Made by a program: the position numbers and the translations under genes
From: Epichloe hybrida
Taxonomy: Eukaryota; Ascomycota; Sordariomycetes; Hypocreales; Clavicipitaceae
Reading direction: 5' to 3'
Assembly (NCBI GenBank): GCA_019022495.1
Contig: JAFEKR010000040.1
Coordinates: 363,005-427,004, forward strand
DNA: 64,000 nucleotides
Notes under the pieces: generated by a model
What the model was told of the DNA's origin: nothing
The model's input: only the letters and a program-made list of their open reading frames with translations
Database searches by the model: none
Part shown: positions 14,392-27,700 of the stretch, in pieces
How the letters are laid out: each line of letters begins with the position of its first letter
Numbering within the stretch: the stretch's first letter is position 1

Positions 14392-17300
14392 CTAGCTAAA
14401 TATAATAAATCTTTAAGTATAATATCTTTACTTACTTATTACTTCTTTATAGCTAATATTTAATAGGCTATTTAATAAAATATACTTATTACTTCTAAAA
14501 TAATAAAAACTATATTATAGTATATCTCTCTTAACTAAAATTTACTTACTTATTACTAATATATTACTAGACTTTAGCTTAAATTATATAGCTTTATAAT
14601 AAGCTATTTAAACTTATTAAAGTTACTTCTAAAGGTAGCTATTACTATTAAAATAAAGTAAGTATAATCCTATTACTTAAATACTAAATTACTACTAACT
14701 TACTACTAGCTTATTATAAAAGTAAAGAAAAAGCTATAGAATACTATCCTAGTTTATAAAAATTCTAATAAGTATAATTATATTTACTATACTTAAATAT
14801 TTACTAATATTACTTATAAGGTAAAATATAATAAATACACTATAATAGTATTACTAAGTAATACTATAAATCTAAAGACTTAGATTAATATTTTAAACTA
14901 TCTTTACTTTATAGCCTAAAATATCCTAAAGGTAAGCTTTCTTAATATATATAGCTAATACTTAACTAACTTACTAGTAGTTTATACTAAATACTATTAA
15001 TTTACTTAAATATATTAGTTTTATTAAGCTCTCTAGTATACTTTAGGTTTATATATATAAAGAAAGGGATTTTAATAATAAAAATACTTCTAAGGCCTTT
15101 TTCTCTATAGCTTCTATAGCTATTACTAATAATAAGGGACTAGTAATCTTAAGGGCTAACTTTATTATAAAGGGATAAGTGCTTAGTAGCTATATAATAG
15201 ATTATTTAAGTTATCTAAGTAAATTAACTTTATTTTCTAATATCTTTAGTATATTAAGTTATAAAATATAATTACCTTATATTAACTTTATTACTTAGCT
15301 ATTACTTATAGTTATTAATAATTTCTCTAGTAATAAAATCCCTTTTTAATACCTAAGAATTCTCTAAAGTATTATAGCCTTTTTATTTAACTAGATATTT
15401 ATAATGCCTTCTATTATAGTAATATAAAATAATTCTCTTAACTTTAAACTCTTATTTATTATCTTTAATAGTATCTTATAATAAGGATATATTTTCTATA
15501 TTTATTAAGTCCCCTTTAAAAAGTTTAAGACTAGTAATATTAAATATATTATATAATTAAGTCCTAGGTAGTAATTTTAATTAATATACTAATCTATAAC
15601 TTCTAATTACCTTTTTAATCTTATAAGGGCTTAAATACTTTATAGCTAGCTTCTTACTAAGGTATCTTAGGTTAATGTTTTTTATTAATAATAAAATATA
15701 GTTACTAACTTTAAACCTTATTAGAATTCTCTTTTAGTTATAATATTTTTTATACTAAGTCTATAAGTTACTTAAAAGCTACTTAATTATAGTATACTTC
15801 TTTTTTAGTGCTAAAATGTTACTTTTAGCTTAATTATTTACTAAAGGGATATTTACTACTACTTACTATAGACCTCTAGGATTATAACCTTATAATACCT
15901 TTACTAGTGTATAGCTATACGTTAAGTAATTGCTTATATTATATATAAATTACGCTATTAATAGGTTATTTACTTAATTAGTTTATTTAGTATAAGTAAA
16001 AGCCCTTAAATAATATTCTAAGACTTAGTTTAAACATTTTATCTAACTATTTATCTAGGGGTAAAAAGTAATACTAAGTAGCTACTTTATTATAAGAAAA
16101 TAATAAAAAGTTATTTAAAAACCACTAGTAAATATAAAACCTTAGTCTATTATAATACTTTCTAAGGCTTTATAGTCTTTAAAAACATATTCTAAGAATA
16201 TAGTTACTAGTCTATTACTAGTTAGTTATATTAAAATAGGGATATAAATACTATATTTTATAAAATAGTTAATAATAACTAAAATTATATTATAGGTTTA
16301 ATTTAAATCTTTTACTAGTAAAAGTCTAGTAATAAAATCTATTAATAATTCTTAAAAAAGGTAATTAGGCACTAGTAATATAGCTAGCTTACTATATAGT
16401 TTATAATGCCTTAGTTTTAAAGTCTAATAATTTATATAAGTACTAATATATACCTTTATATCTTTCTTTATTATTAGCTAATAATATTAGTTTATAATCT
16501 AATAAAGAGTTTTACTTACTTCTTAGTGCCTAGTAGTAAGGTTATTATAAGTTAGTAATAAAATTTCTTTTCTTATACCTAGAGAAATAAAAATATAATT
16601 CTTAAATATTAATAGCTTAGAGAGTTTAATTAACTATATCTAGGATATAGCTAGATTACTACTTTTAAGTAACTTTAATTAAGCTATAGTAAAGTTATTA
16701 CCTTACTATACTTTATATAATAAGACTTAAATTAGGGGTTTTAATTCTAAGCTCTTTTCTAGAAAGTTAGAGTTAAACTTAAAAGAGGTTTTCTAAATAA
16801 ATTAAATCCTAGCTATAATATCTTTATAAGTAATTAGTTTAATAAATACTTCTAGTCTTATAAGGATATAAATAAGTGATATTTTTAAGGGGCGCCCTTA
16901 TTACTTACTAGTAATAACCTATACTAGTTTATCCTTATTAAAAATAGCTAGTCTAATAGGAAAATTAAAATAATTAAGTAATAAATAATATATATACTAG
17001 GTACTAATAGTATTACTATAGCTAGCTTATTACTTATTAATAGAAGTATAAAAAGTATTAAATAACCTTACTAATATAACTCTTCTAAGATTATTTAGAT
17101 TATTAGGTTCTTTAGGAATATAGTTAAGTTATGATTTTTTAAAACCCTAGATATTAGTAATATTATTATAGTATTATTATAACTAACTATAAGTTATACT
17201 AAGTAATGTTTTTAAGAAACCTATAGCACTAATAATATTACTATAGTATTCCTATTACTTAGTATTTATAAATTTAAATAAAAAGGTAAGAAGTTATATA

Positions 17301-17660
17301 GTTATTACTTTCTCTTTCCTTACCTTACTTATAAAATCTAGTTTTCTTAAAAGTAAGTTAGTAGGATTTAATTTCCTTATATAATATATAATCTTAAAAT
17401 TAAAAGAATAAAGCTTATTAAGTATAGTTACTTACTTACTAGTAAGCTTAGGCTTTATAGTAAGGTACTTATAGTTTAAATAATCTATAATAACTTTAAT
17501 TATATAAGCTAAATAAGCAAGATAGTATCTCTATATATAAAAAGCCTCTTAGATAGCTAATAATTTACTATTAGGTATATATTCTTTACGCTAGCTAGCT
17601 AACTATGTAGCTATTCCTAGTACTCTATCCGCTTAGTTAAGAGGGAAAACCCTTTACTAG

Positions 17661-17877
17661 TGTTATGGACTAGCCCCTAGGCTACTGCAATAGGGCGTTA
17701 ATATAGTATTAAGAGACTTAAGGAGAAAGGAGGAAGGGTAAGAGGCTATCCCTAGTAGTGCCCCTTATACCCCCTTAGCTACTTATATAAGCCTCCTTTC
17801 CTTACCTTAATTACTTTTACTACTTCTCTCTCTAACTACTATATAGATAATACTTAGGCAAAGCCTAAGCCCTTATA
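17661..17877 (-). repeat. B2 LTR (left copy)
   Basis: 217-bp LTR beginning TGTTATGGAC. It is the 3' LTR with respect to the minus-strand polymerase. Confidence 0.88.
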
Positions 17878-20800
17878 TATGCCCTTACTTAGGCGTGTCT
17901 AATAAGTCCCCTTTTTATAATAGTCCTATAAATTATCCTATAGGTAATTAATCCTATTTCTTACTTATTATTATTAGGTGCGTAATATATTTACCCCGCT
18001 AGCTATTATGTAGTAATAGCAACTGCCTCACTTCTATGCCTTAGTTTTACAGTGCGCGTAATACGTTTACCCCACTAACCTATTATTTATTATAGTCTCT
18101 AGCCTTACCCTTACTAGTTTATTAATTACCTAATATAGGTTTAAAACCACGTATAAATATCTTACTTAGTTTCTTTTTATATCTTACCTTCCCTTATATA
18201 ACACTATCCCTTTACTATTATAATTCTATTATACCTTTCCCTTTATCCTATTAAAACCTCTTTCTTAAATAATTATTCTCCTATTAGATTATGCCTTATA
18301 ATCTATCTAACTCTCCTCTACCCCTAGCTAGTCTTACTATACCTTTAGCTTATTTTATTAGTAAGTTTCTTATAGAGGGTAACTTAGATAATAATTAATA
18401 TGCTACTCCCTAATTAGTCTAGCGCCCTTATAGGCTATATATAAAATAGGCCCTTACTACTAGTGTTCTAGAATGTTATTTACCTAAATCTAGAGAATTA
18501 TGCCCTTTATATTAGAAGTAATACCTTTCCTATATATAGTATACTAGGCTTTTATTTACTAACCCTTATCTTTATTACGCGCTAAAGGATATTAAGGTAA
18601 AGATTACTATAGGTATATATATTATTAAACCTAGAGTCCCTAAAACTTTAGGTATAAAAAAGAAAATACCTATACTATCCTAAAGGTTTTACTACCTTAT
18701 TAGTTAGTAAAACTCCCTCCTTACCTAGGCTTAGTTTAATCTAGCTCCTATATAGTTAGCCCTTAGGGCGTCCCTAGCTACTAATATAGCTATAATAAAT
18801 ATAACTAGTCTTAAAGTCACTCCTTTTATTAGCACTAGCCCTTTAGCTAGCTATAGTATAGCCTATTCTATATAGTAAGCTATAAGTATTTTATTCTAAT
18901 AGAACTAGTAAGTTATTAGCAAACTAACTATAATATATAAAGAGATATATAAGTAGTCTTTTACGCTTCTCTAAGCTTTAATGCCTTATTACTAGGATAA
19001 AATCTAGCAATATGTTTAAATTACTAAGTTAAGTAATAAATCTCCTTCTTATTACTACTAGTAACTATTACGCCTCCCTTCTATAATAGGTTTAACTTAT
19101 AATTATATTCCTAGAGTCTTAGGAGCTAGCTATCCCCTAGCTAGAAATAATACTCCTCCCCCCCTTAGTTATTCTCCTTTAACTTATTACTTACTTACTA
19201 GGTCTCCTATTATACTCTCTCCTATATATACTCCCTATACTAACCCTATTTACACTATCTAGGTCCTAGGTTATACCTAAGGTAAATAAGGTAAATAACT
19301 TATTATACTATAACTATTACCTAGTAATAATAATGCTATAGCTATAGTGGCTATAGCATAACTCTAGATAAAGGTAGCGTGCCCTTATTTATCCTCTTCT
19401 AGTGATTTAGGTAATAACTTAATAGATAATTATCCTTATTAAGTAGTAGTAGTAAAACATAGTAATTTATTACCTTAGGTGCTTATTAGAGTCTTTATAG
19501 GTATATAAGTCTTTTAAAATTAATTTAGTCTATTATTATATTATATATCTCCCTATTTTACCTTAAACTTATTAAGGGCCTATATCTATACTATATTCTC
19601 TAATGGTTCCTATATAGGCTATATATAACCTACTTACTTAATAAGTATATTATATCTTTTACCCTAGCCTAGGGTATTCTAAGCCACTAGGATTTACTTA
19701 ACCTAATATTCCTTAATAAGTTTATTATTACCTTCTATAGGGACTTATTTTAGTCCTAGATAGGAGTCCTAGAGCTTCTAACTAGGGAAAGGGTTCTCTA
19801 TAGCGTGTTTAATAAGGTTTATGTAAAATACTAGGTAAATACCTCTTAGGATATTAAGCTATACTATAAGTAATATTAGGACTTTTATAACTATATACTT
19901 TACTATTACCTAATTAAGTTTCTATAAGAGGTAGTTAGTTTTAATGTTTTTAAGTAAAAGCTATACTTTATCTCTAACCTAAAACTATTTCACTAGCTAA
20001 TATAAAGTAAATATAGTATCCTATTACCTTTATTATATATAGGCTATTATAGCTTACGCTAGATAAGTACTCTCCTAGAGGTGCTTAAGAAATCGCATTA
20101 CTTACCCCTTTAGTGTTATTATAGAAGTAAATATATCTAGTAGTGCCTAGACTAGCTTTAGGTTATAGCTATATAATAGTTTATTTAGGCTAACTCCTAT
20201 TATAGAAGATAGCTTATTATTAATTATAAGCTAGTAAGTAGCTAGATATTCTAGCTAGTTAAACTATAAGAAAAAGACTATAATATATAGTATTGCCTAT
20301 ACCTCTTAGTTTACTTGCTTTATACTACTATTAGTCTATAGGTAATATAATATAAAAAGTAACTAATTAATCCTAACTAGGGAGTATAATATTATCTAAA
20401 ACTTTCCTAACTAATCTAAACTATAATCTATAATAATTAATTAAGGAAACCCCCTAAACCACTACTAAACTATTTTAAACCTCTTTATATATTCCTTAGC
20501 TCCTATAGAAGTTATAGCCTTAAGCTAAATAAATTTAGAGAGTTAATCTATAATAACTATTAGGTATTATAGCTTTTCTAGGGATAGTGCTAGTAAGTTT
20601 ATTATAAAGTTAATAGAGATCTATAACTAAAACTAGTTAGGGATAGGTAAAGGCTTTAGTAAGCCCTAGTGCTATTAATAGCTCTTATAACTACTATAGT
20701 AGTAATAGTTATAAATAAACCTAGTAATATCTTGTAATATCCTATCCTAGTAAAACTACTATTATAAGATTTAGAACGTGGTATTATAGCCTAGGTGCCC

Positions 20801-23800
20801 TACTACTAGCAAATTATAGCATTATTATATTAGGGTTATTATAAGAGGCTCCTACACTAGGACCTAGGTATAGCCCCTAAACTAAAGCACCCTATAAGCG
20901 CTTATAGAATAATTTACTACTTACTCTCTTATAAGTGCTTTAATAGGAAACCTTTAGGCCCCTTTCTAGATAGCCCTTAATTAAATACTATATATAAGGT
21001 CTAAGTTAATAGCCTAGTTTTATAAGGTCTAAAGGTATTTAGTAGTAAAGAGAACCTTACTAGCTAGTAGTAATGCTATACTACTATTATCCCACTATTT
21101 ATCTAGCATTAGTAAAAGCTATGTAATAGTAATAGGTTATAGGATATATCCTATTCTAGAGGTTACCCCTTCCTAGTCTTATTCCCTTTAAGAAAGAGCA
21201 TTAGGCTACTATGCCTATATACTAGGTTTATACTAGAGGTAGAAATTAAATAGTGTAAGTATATTTACCTATTAAGCCTACTACTCTAATATTAACTAGG
21301 GAGTTATAAAGTACTCTAGGTTCTTATAGTTTATATAGATTATAAATAGACTAGAAACGCCCTATAGCTTAGCTAACTATGCCTTAAGGTATAAGATAAT
21401 AGCTAATAATTCCTTATTATAAATTATATAGTTCTTTTGTAAGGTTATAAGGCTAGTAGAGTAGTAAGTAACTAGGTATATAACGCTATCCTAGCCTTAC
21501 TAGGAAAGGCATCCTCTAATAGCTATTCCTAAATAATTAGCTTTTATTACTATAGGGAGATCTAGGTCCTATTATGCTAGTACTAGATATATAATAAAGA
21601 CGTTTTTTAGCCTATTAAAGGCATTGTTCTCTTTAGGTCCTTATTAAAAAGGGACATTCCTCTTAGTTAATTATATTAGCAGTATTACTAGTTCTAAAAA
21701 GTTACTAATAAAGTTATAGTAAAAGTTAGCAAACCCTAGGAAGCTATAGACCCCCTAAAGTTTTATTAGGGCTACTTACTCCCTAATAGCTATAACCTTT
21801 GCTAGGTCTAGATAAATAGAATAACCTACTATAATAATATATCCTAGGTATTAAACCTCCTTTATTATAAATATAGACTTATTAAGGTCTAAGTATAAAC
21901 CTATATCCCTTAGGTAGCCTAATATTAACTAGACCTTAGCTATATAGTCTTTCCTTAATCCCCCTAAGTAAACTAAGATATTATCTAAGTATACTATAAT
22001 AAAGTCCCTTAATATATCCCCTAAGGACTTATTAATATAATGTTAAAACATTACTAGTGCACTAGCTAGGCTAAAGGGGTAAACTAGCCACTTAAATAGC
22101 CTAAACCTAGTTTAAAACGCTATTAGGTGCTCCTAGCCCTTAGTAATCTATAGCTTATAAAACGCTATATAAATATTTACCTTTATAAACTAGTATGCCT
22201 AGGATAAGGAATAAAGTGTTTCCTTAATTAATAGGAGAGAATAGTAATCCTATGCTATTATCTTATTAAGAGCGTAATAGTCTATATAAAAACGCTAACC
22301 CCTATTAGCCTTTTTAATAAGGAGGACTAGAGCTATAGCTAATAATAAGCTAGCATAGATTTAACCCTTATCTATTAAGTCTGTAATCTAGCGCCTAACC
22401 TCTAGAAGCTAGTCCCTTAGTATATTATATAGTAATCCCTAAGGGAGCGTTAGTTTAGACCTATCCTAATTCTTATATAAGCATATGTAGTAATTAAGGG
22501 TCCCTTAATAAGGAGGTAAGCTATTAGCTCTAGCCTTATTAAAAAGGTCTACGAAGTTAGCTAACTCCTTAGGTAATGTTAATATATCTAGGCTATTAGG
22601 TTTTGTCTTAGGCACTATAATCTATAGTACTATTATTATCTCCCTAAGGCTTATAGTAATAAACATTATAGAAGTGTCCCTCCTATAGTATGCCTAGTGC
22701 GCTTCTATGGTATATAAGGACTTAATAATTCCCTATACTAAAGTCTTTACCTTATGTGTAAAGGCTTTAGAGATATATAAGCCCTTTACTACTCTAATAA
22801 CTAATTATTATTTTACTACATAAATAATCACGTTATAATATTTTAGCTATGGCATTCTAAGTATAATGTCTTATATAAGGCCTAGGATAATATATAAATA
22901 CACTAATAACTCCTAGCTATTAATATCTATTTTAGTATGTACTATATAGGTAATTAAGGAGGTATTCTCCTATACCCTCTTTCCTTTTCTTTTTATTTTT
23001 ACTATAGTCTAGACATGCTTTCTCTTTAGTAACTATATAAGCTTTAAGCTAAACTATTTTACTACTAACTTACTTATAGTACTATAATAATTATAACTAT
23101 AATTAATCTAGATATTAATATAATAATATATATTAAAGAGTATAGGAATTAAGAATAGTAATTAGTCTATATATTATACTATATCCCACTCTAACTCTAT
23201 ATAGCTTAAATAGTTATCTTATATTATAGTATATAATTAGCCTCCTTGCCCTTATATAAGACTTTACTTAGGGTCTACTTATTTTCTATAGGGAGAATAT
23301 TTACCTCCTTATTTATACTTTCCTTATTTACTTTATATAAGTTAATACTAACTTATAGGGGATAGGGTAGGAGGAAGGTACACTCCTAAATATAGTAATC
23401 CTTAGATTTATATTATAGGTAGTATCTCTCCTAATAGCATTTAGCTAACTTTGCTTCTAATACCTATTTAGCCTATTATATATCTATAGCTAGCTTTAGA
23501 CCCTTCTCCTTCTTAACTAGCTTATTTTGTTTTCCTAATTAAGTCCTTACTATATATACCCTAGTTATTAGTGTATTACCCTTATAATTAGTTTAAGGTA
23601 TAGGTTTAGCTAGCTATAGTTTACATTAGGACTAGTACTTATTCTCTATAGTAAGGGCCTTAATATTAACTATAATCTTATAATACTATATAATAGCTAT
23701 ATACTATACACTTTAGCTAATACCCTAGCTTATACTAATTTCTCTTAAATACTTATTAAGTGCTTATTAAAGCTTTACTAGCTTTATATTATCCCCTTAA

Positions 23801-24530
23801 TAATTCTCTCTTACTAATAAGAGCTTCTCTATAAAGTAAATAAAGAATATAAAAAATAGCTCCCCTAGGCCTTATTCTATCTAGTTAAGTTCTATAAGGG
23901 CTATCTCTTACTTATATAAATTAGAGAATATAAACCTAAGGTATTCTAGGAATTTAGCTAGGTTAAAATTATAAATACTACCTTATTTAAAGAAAGTAGC
24001 TACCTAGGACTAGACTTTAGAGAATAAGTTCTAGTAAATAAATATTTACTTATTTTTATTAGTTTTAATAAAGTCCTTATTTACCTATAGCTTATATTCT
24101 ATTAGGAACTTCTATATAGTAAATAAGGCCTTATTACTATTATATAGGTTACCTATAAGAATAGGTTTTTATTTTACCCTAGGTATAGTTAAGACTAAGT
24201 TAAAGGTAAGAGGTAAAGTAAGGTTTACTATTAGGGTATTAAGCTAGGCTATAATAGGTAGTTAGGTTAAGGGTCCTATAGTACTTATAGTTACTTATTA
24301 TTAGAGGTATGTAAGTTTTACTATTTACTTATTAAGTATAAGTTAAAGTGTCTTAAATTAGGCTTATTAAGCTACTAGTAATACTATAGTATTAGATAGG
24401 GGAGTTATTATCCCCTAGCTAGGTTAGTCTTATAGTTAGAGCGTGTTTACTATATCTATTAATATATTTATTAGTATTTCTATTATGTCTTTTAGTAGTT
24501 ATTAAAAAGGACTAAAGGAAGTCTCTTAAT

Positions 24531-24747
24531 TATTATAGACTAGCCCCTAGGCTACTATAATAAGGTATTAATATAGTATTAAGAGACTTAAGGAGAAAGG
24601 AGAAAGGGTAAGAGGCTATCCCTAGTAGTGCCCCTTATACCCCCTTAGCTACTTATGTAAGCCTCCTTTCCTTACCCTAACTACTTTTACCACTCCCCTC
24701 TCTAACTACTATACGGACAATGCTTAGGCAAAGCCTAAGCCCTTACA
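24531..24747 (-). repeat. B2 LTR (right copy)
   Basis: 217-bp LTR ending CCCTTACA. The start carries RIP changes (TATTATAGAC), while the right end is less mutated. Confidence 0.88.
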
Positions 24748-27700
24748 ACTAGGAAGAAAAACCCCCTTATGTTTGTTAACAGGCTAGCGCTAACCCTCTT
24801 CTAGGTCTACACTGCATTAGGTGTAATTAATTATAGGTGTTTAGTGCTAGCTTACGCTAGCCTTATCCTAAAGAAAATAAAAAAGAAAGGAAAAAGTATA
24901 GTAATAGTCCTAACTAGCTTCCTTTAGTGCTAGTCTAGTCCTACTTTAACCTAGCTTTATATCTCTTACTTTACCCTAGGGCATAGTGAATTTAGATTTA
25001 TAATAATAATTCACTTTTTATTTACTTTACTTCTAACTCTTTTAGTGCCTTACTTTTTAGCTAAATCTAACCTAGTACTAGTTTAAATATCTTATAAAGT
25101 CTAAGCATATAGTTTTATTTAATTATAGTAAGGGGTAGGTGATTTAGGCCTAGTAACTAGGTGGTTTTACTCCTAGATTAGTTATACGCTATCTATGTGT
25201 TTACTTATCTTATGCTTTGTTTTCTAGCTAATATTATAGTTAGTCCCCCCTCTCTCTCTCTTAAGTATAAAAAAGAGCTTCTCCTCCCTTAAGGTTTTAA
25301 TCTTTTTCCTTTTCTTATAATAAATTTCCTATAGGTTCTTTTCCTTCCTATCTCTTTTAAAAGCTATTTAAGGCTTCTTTAGTTTAGTGCTAGTTTAAAT
25401 ACTAATGTTTTATATAGAAAAACACGCTATAATATTACTAAGCTCTATAAGTACCTTATTTTTAGTGCTATTCTAGCTTTAATTTACCTAGGAACTTATA
25501 ACCTTAGATAAGTATTTAAGGAAGTCCTTAACCTAGAAGTAATTAGATTAGGTAGAGGTAAAAGGCCTAGAAGTAAGTCCCCTTTGCCTTTATTTTACCT
25601 TATTTCTAGGTCTAACCTAGGGTAACTAGGTAAGCTATAAGAGATTTAGTGTGTGTCCTATAAGATATAATCTATTAAAAATAAGGGCTATTAGTGCTAT
25701 AATATTATTAGTAAGTTAGTTTATTTTTAGTCTAAGGGTAAGGCTAATTTATATATAAAGGGGTAATATCTAATGCCTATTTTAATTATTAAGTCTATAA
25801 TTATATATATATTAAGGTAATATTAACTCCTATGCCTATTTTAAGCCTACTCTAGTGCTAATTTGCTTATAGCTAAATATCACTAGCTAGTAAGGGGAAT
25901 ATTAGTAATTAGTTAAGACCTAGGCTAGTATAGTTACTAGGAGTAATATAAGTGGTTTTACTTTAGCTTAGTAGTAGCTTTATTCTATAGCTAACTTTAA
26001 TTATCTAGGCCCTAAAGAACTATATAGCTTAGGTTAAGAAACTCTATGCTAAAAACCACGCTAAGAAGAAATAGGGCATTACTATAGTAAGCCTAGACCT
26101 AGCTAGGTCTAGGTTTATAGAGGAATAATATAATAAGGTTATCTTTTAGCTCTAGTAGCTTAATACCTAAGTAGTGAAGATAAACTAGCTCCTAGCCACT
26201 AGCCTATTAGCTAAGGGTAAGAGTAAGGTAATAGAGAATATAATCCCTATTCCTAAGGAGGAATAGGGCTAATTCTAGGTTAGTAAAGGGGTGGTAGTAA
26301 GCTAGTGTAAAATAATACCTATAGCTTTTTAACTTAAAATTAATCTAATAGCTATTCTAGACCTATAGTCTTCCTATTATAGTATAATTTTGCCTTATAT
26401 CTAGCCTACCTCTATAGCTACACTGTTTTACCTAGTGCCTCTCTTTAGTTATCTATAGTGTTTATTTATTAGTTAGTTTAGTTACCTCTAGGGTAGCCTA
26501 GATTCTCCCCTAGTTTATATTAACTAAAGGCTAGGTCTTATGCTAATATATAGTATTAGAGTCTTCTTATACTAAGGAATTACTTTATAATATATCTTGC
26601 CTTTAGGGGATTATCTAGGGCTAGCCTTACCTTCTATATGTCTTTAGGCTATCTTATTTAGGGGTGTTTATAGTTATAGTTAGTGTAGTTAATAATTATA
26701 TAGTACTAGTCTTTAACTATATAACTATAGCTATATAGGGGTAAAGCCACCTTAGGAATGCGCCTTTAGAAGAGGAACTTATTAAGGCTAATCTTTCCTA
26801 TATATAATTATACTATTATAGAGGAGATATACTTATTAAGCCTAGTGTGGAATTTCTGGATTTCCTTTAGGTTATAGGTAAGTAAGCGGTCCTCTATTAG
26901 CTCTCTCCTACGCCTATGTTATCTTTATTACCTATTAGAATACTAGTCTTCCTATCTTTTCTTTTACTTCTTATATAGTTATGCGTCTAGTTTGTTATTA
27001 GCAAGTAGGGGTCTTCTTTTGCGTTATAGTACTGTTTACACTAAGTTAGCCATAGCCTATATCTTATTTGTTATTCTGCTAAGTACAATCCTTTCCTTAA
27101 ACTTTCGCTTTATCTCGTTCAGGTAGAGGTCTAGGGGGGGGACGCAGGTTTTAACTTCTAGCTAAGCGATCGGTGTGGCCTTAAACGTTTACTATTAGGT
27201 ATTAAATATTGTAATTTAGTATTAGTTATTTTCCTTAATATAAATATAACTAGGTGCTAGTAACCTAGCACTAATATTATAAGTATAGCCCTAATTATAT
27301 ATCTAGATATATTTATCTTTACTCTAAGATATATAAGTAAGTTAAAATACACTAAAATTAGCGCTTCCTAAAATCTTTATTAAAGCTCTCTAAACACTAC
27401 TAGCTTATAGGGTTTTAGTTTAAATATTACTAGTTAATTCTCTCTAAGGTAATCTATTAATAAAATAATAACTTTACTATACTATTTAATAAAATAGTAG
27501 TAAAATCTAGTAAAACTAAGAAATAACTAAATATTAAAAACACTATATAGTATTAGCTAGGTTATAATTACTTTAACTCTTACTAGGTCTATTATAATAC
27601 CTTTCTCTAATATCTTAAAGCCTAAAAATTTAACTTCCTTAACTAAAAATTAATACTTCTTAAGGTTAATAAAAAGACTTACCTCTTTAAACCTATATAA

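Larger units (their letters stand above)
17661..24747 (-). mobile_element. Ty3/Gypsy-like retrotransposon B2, RIP-degraded, inside element C
   Basis: A 7,087-bp copy of the B family, with 217-bp LTRs at 17,661-17,877 and 24,531-24,747 flanked by the 5-bp duplication ACTAG (17,656-17,660 and 24,748-24,752). Internal sequence is colinear with B1 but about 565-577 bp longer near 18,430-19,000. The minus-strand reverse transcriptase box lies near 21,970-22,000. Stops occur in every frame. Confidence 0.87.
17579..27187 (-). mobile_element. 5'-truncated non-LTR (LINE-like) retrotransposon C, split by B2
   Basis: About 2.5 kb of element sequence (17,579-17,660 and 24,753-27,187) flanked by a perfect 15-bp direct repeat TTTACTATTAGGTAT at 17,564-17,578 and 27,188-27,202. 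There are no LTRs or inverted ends. Variable, long TSDs and 5' truncation are typical of target-primed LINE insertion. On the minus strand from 27,150 down to about 26,540 a decayed protein resembles the C-terminal end of fungal LINE polymerases. It has a PLDLYL start, basic linker, GKISLNKFL segment, Cys/Tyr-His zinc-knuckle-like stretch and ARYIIK near the end. The rest, 24,753-26,530, is unassigned and may be 3' UTR. Family level is inference. Confidence 0.65.
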
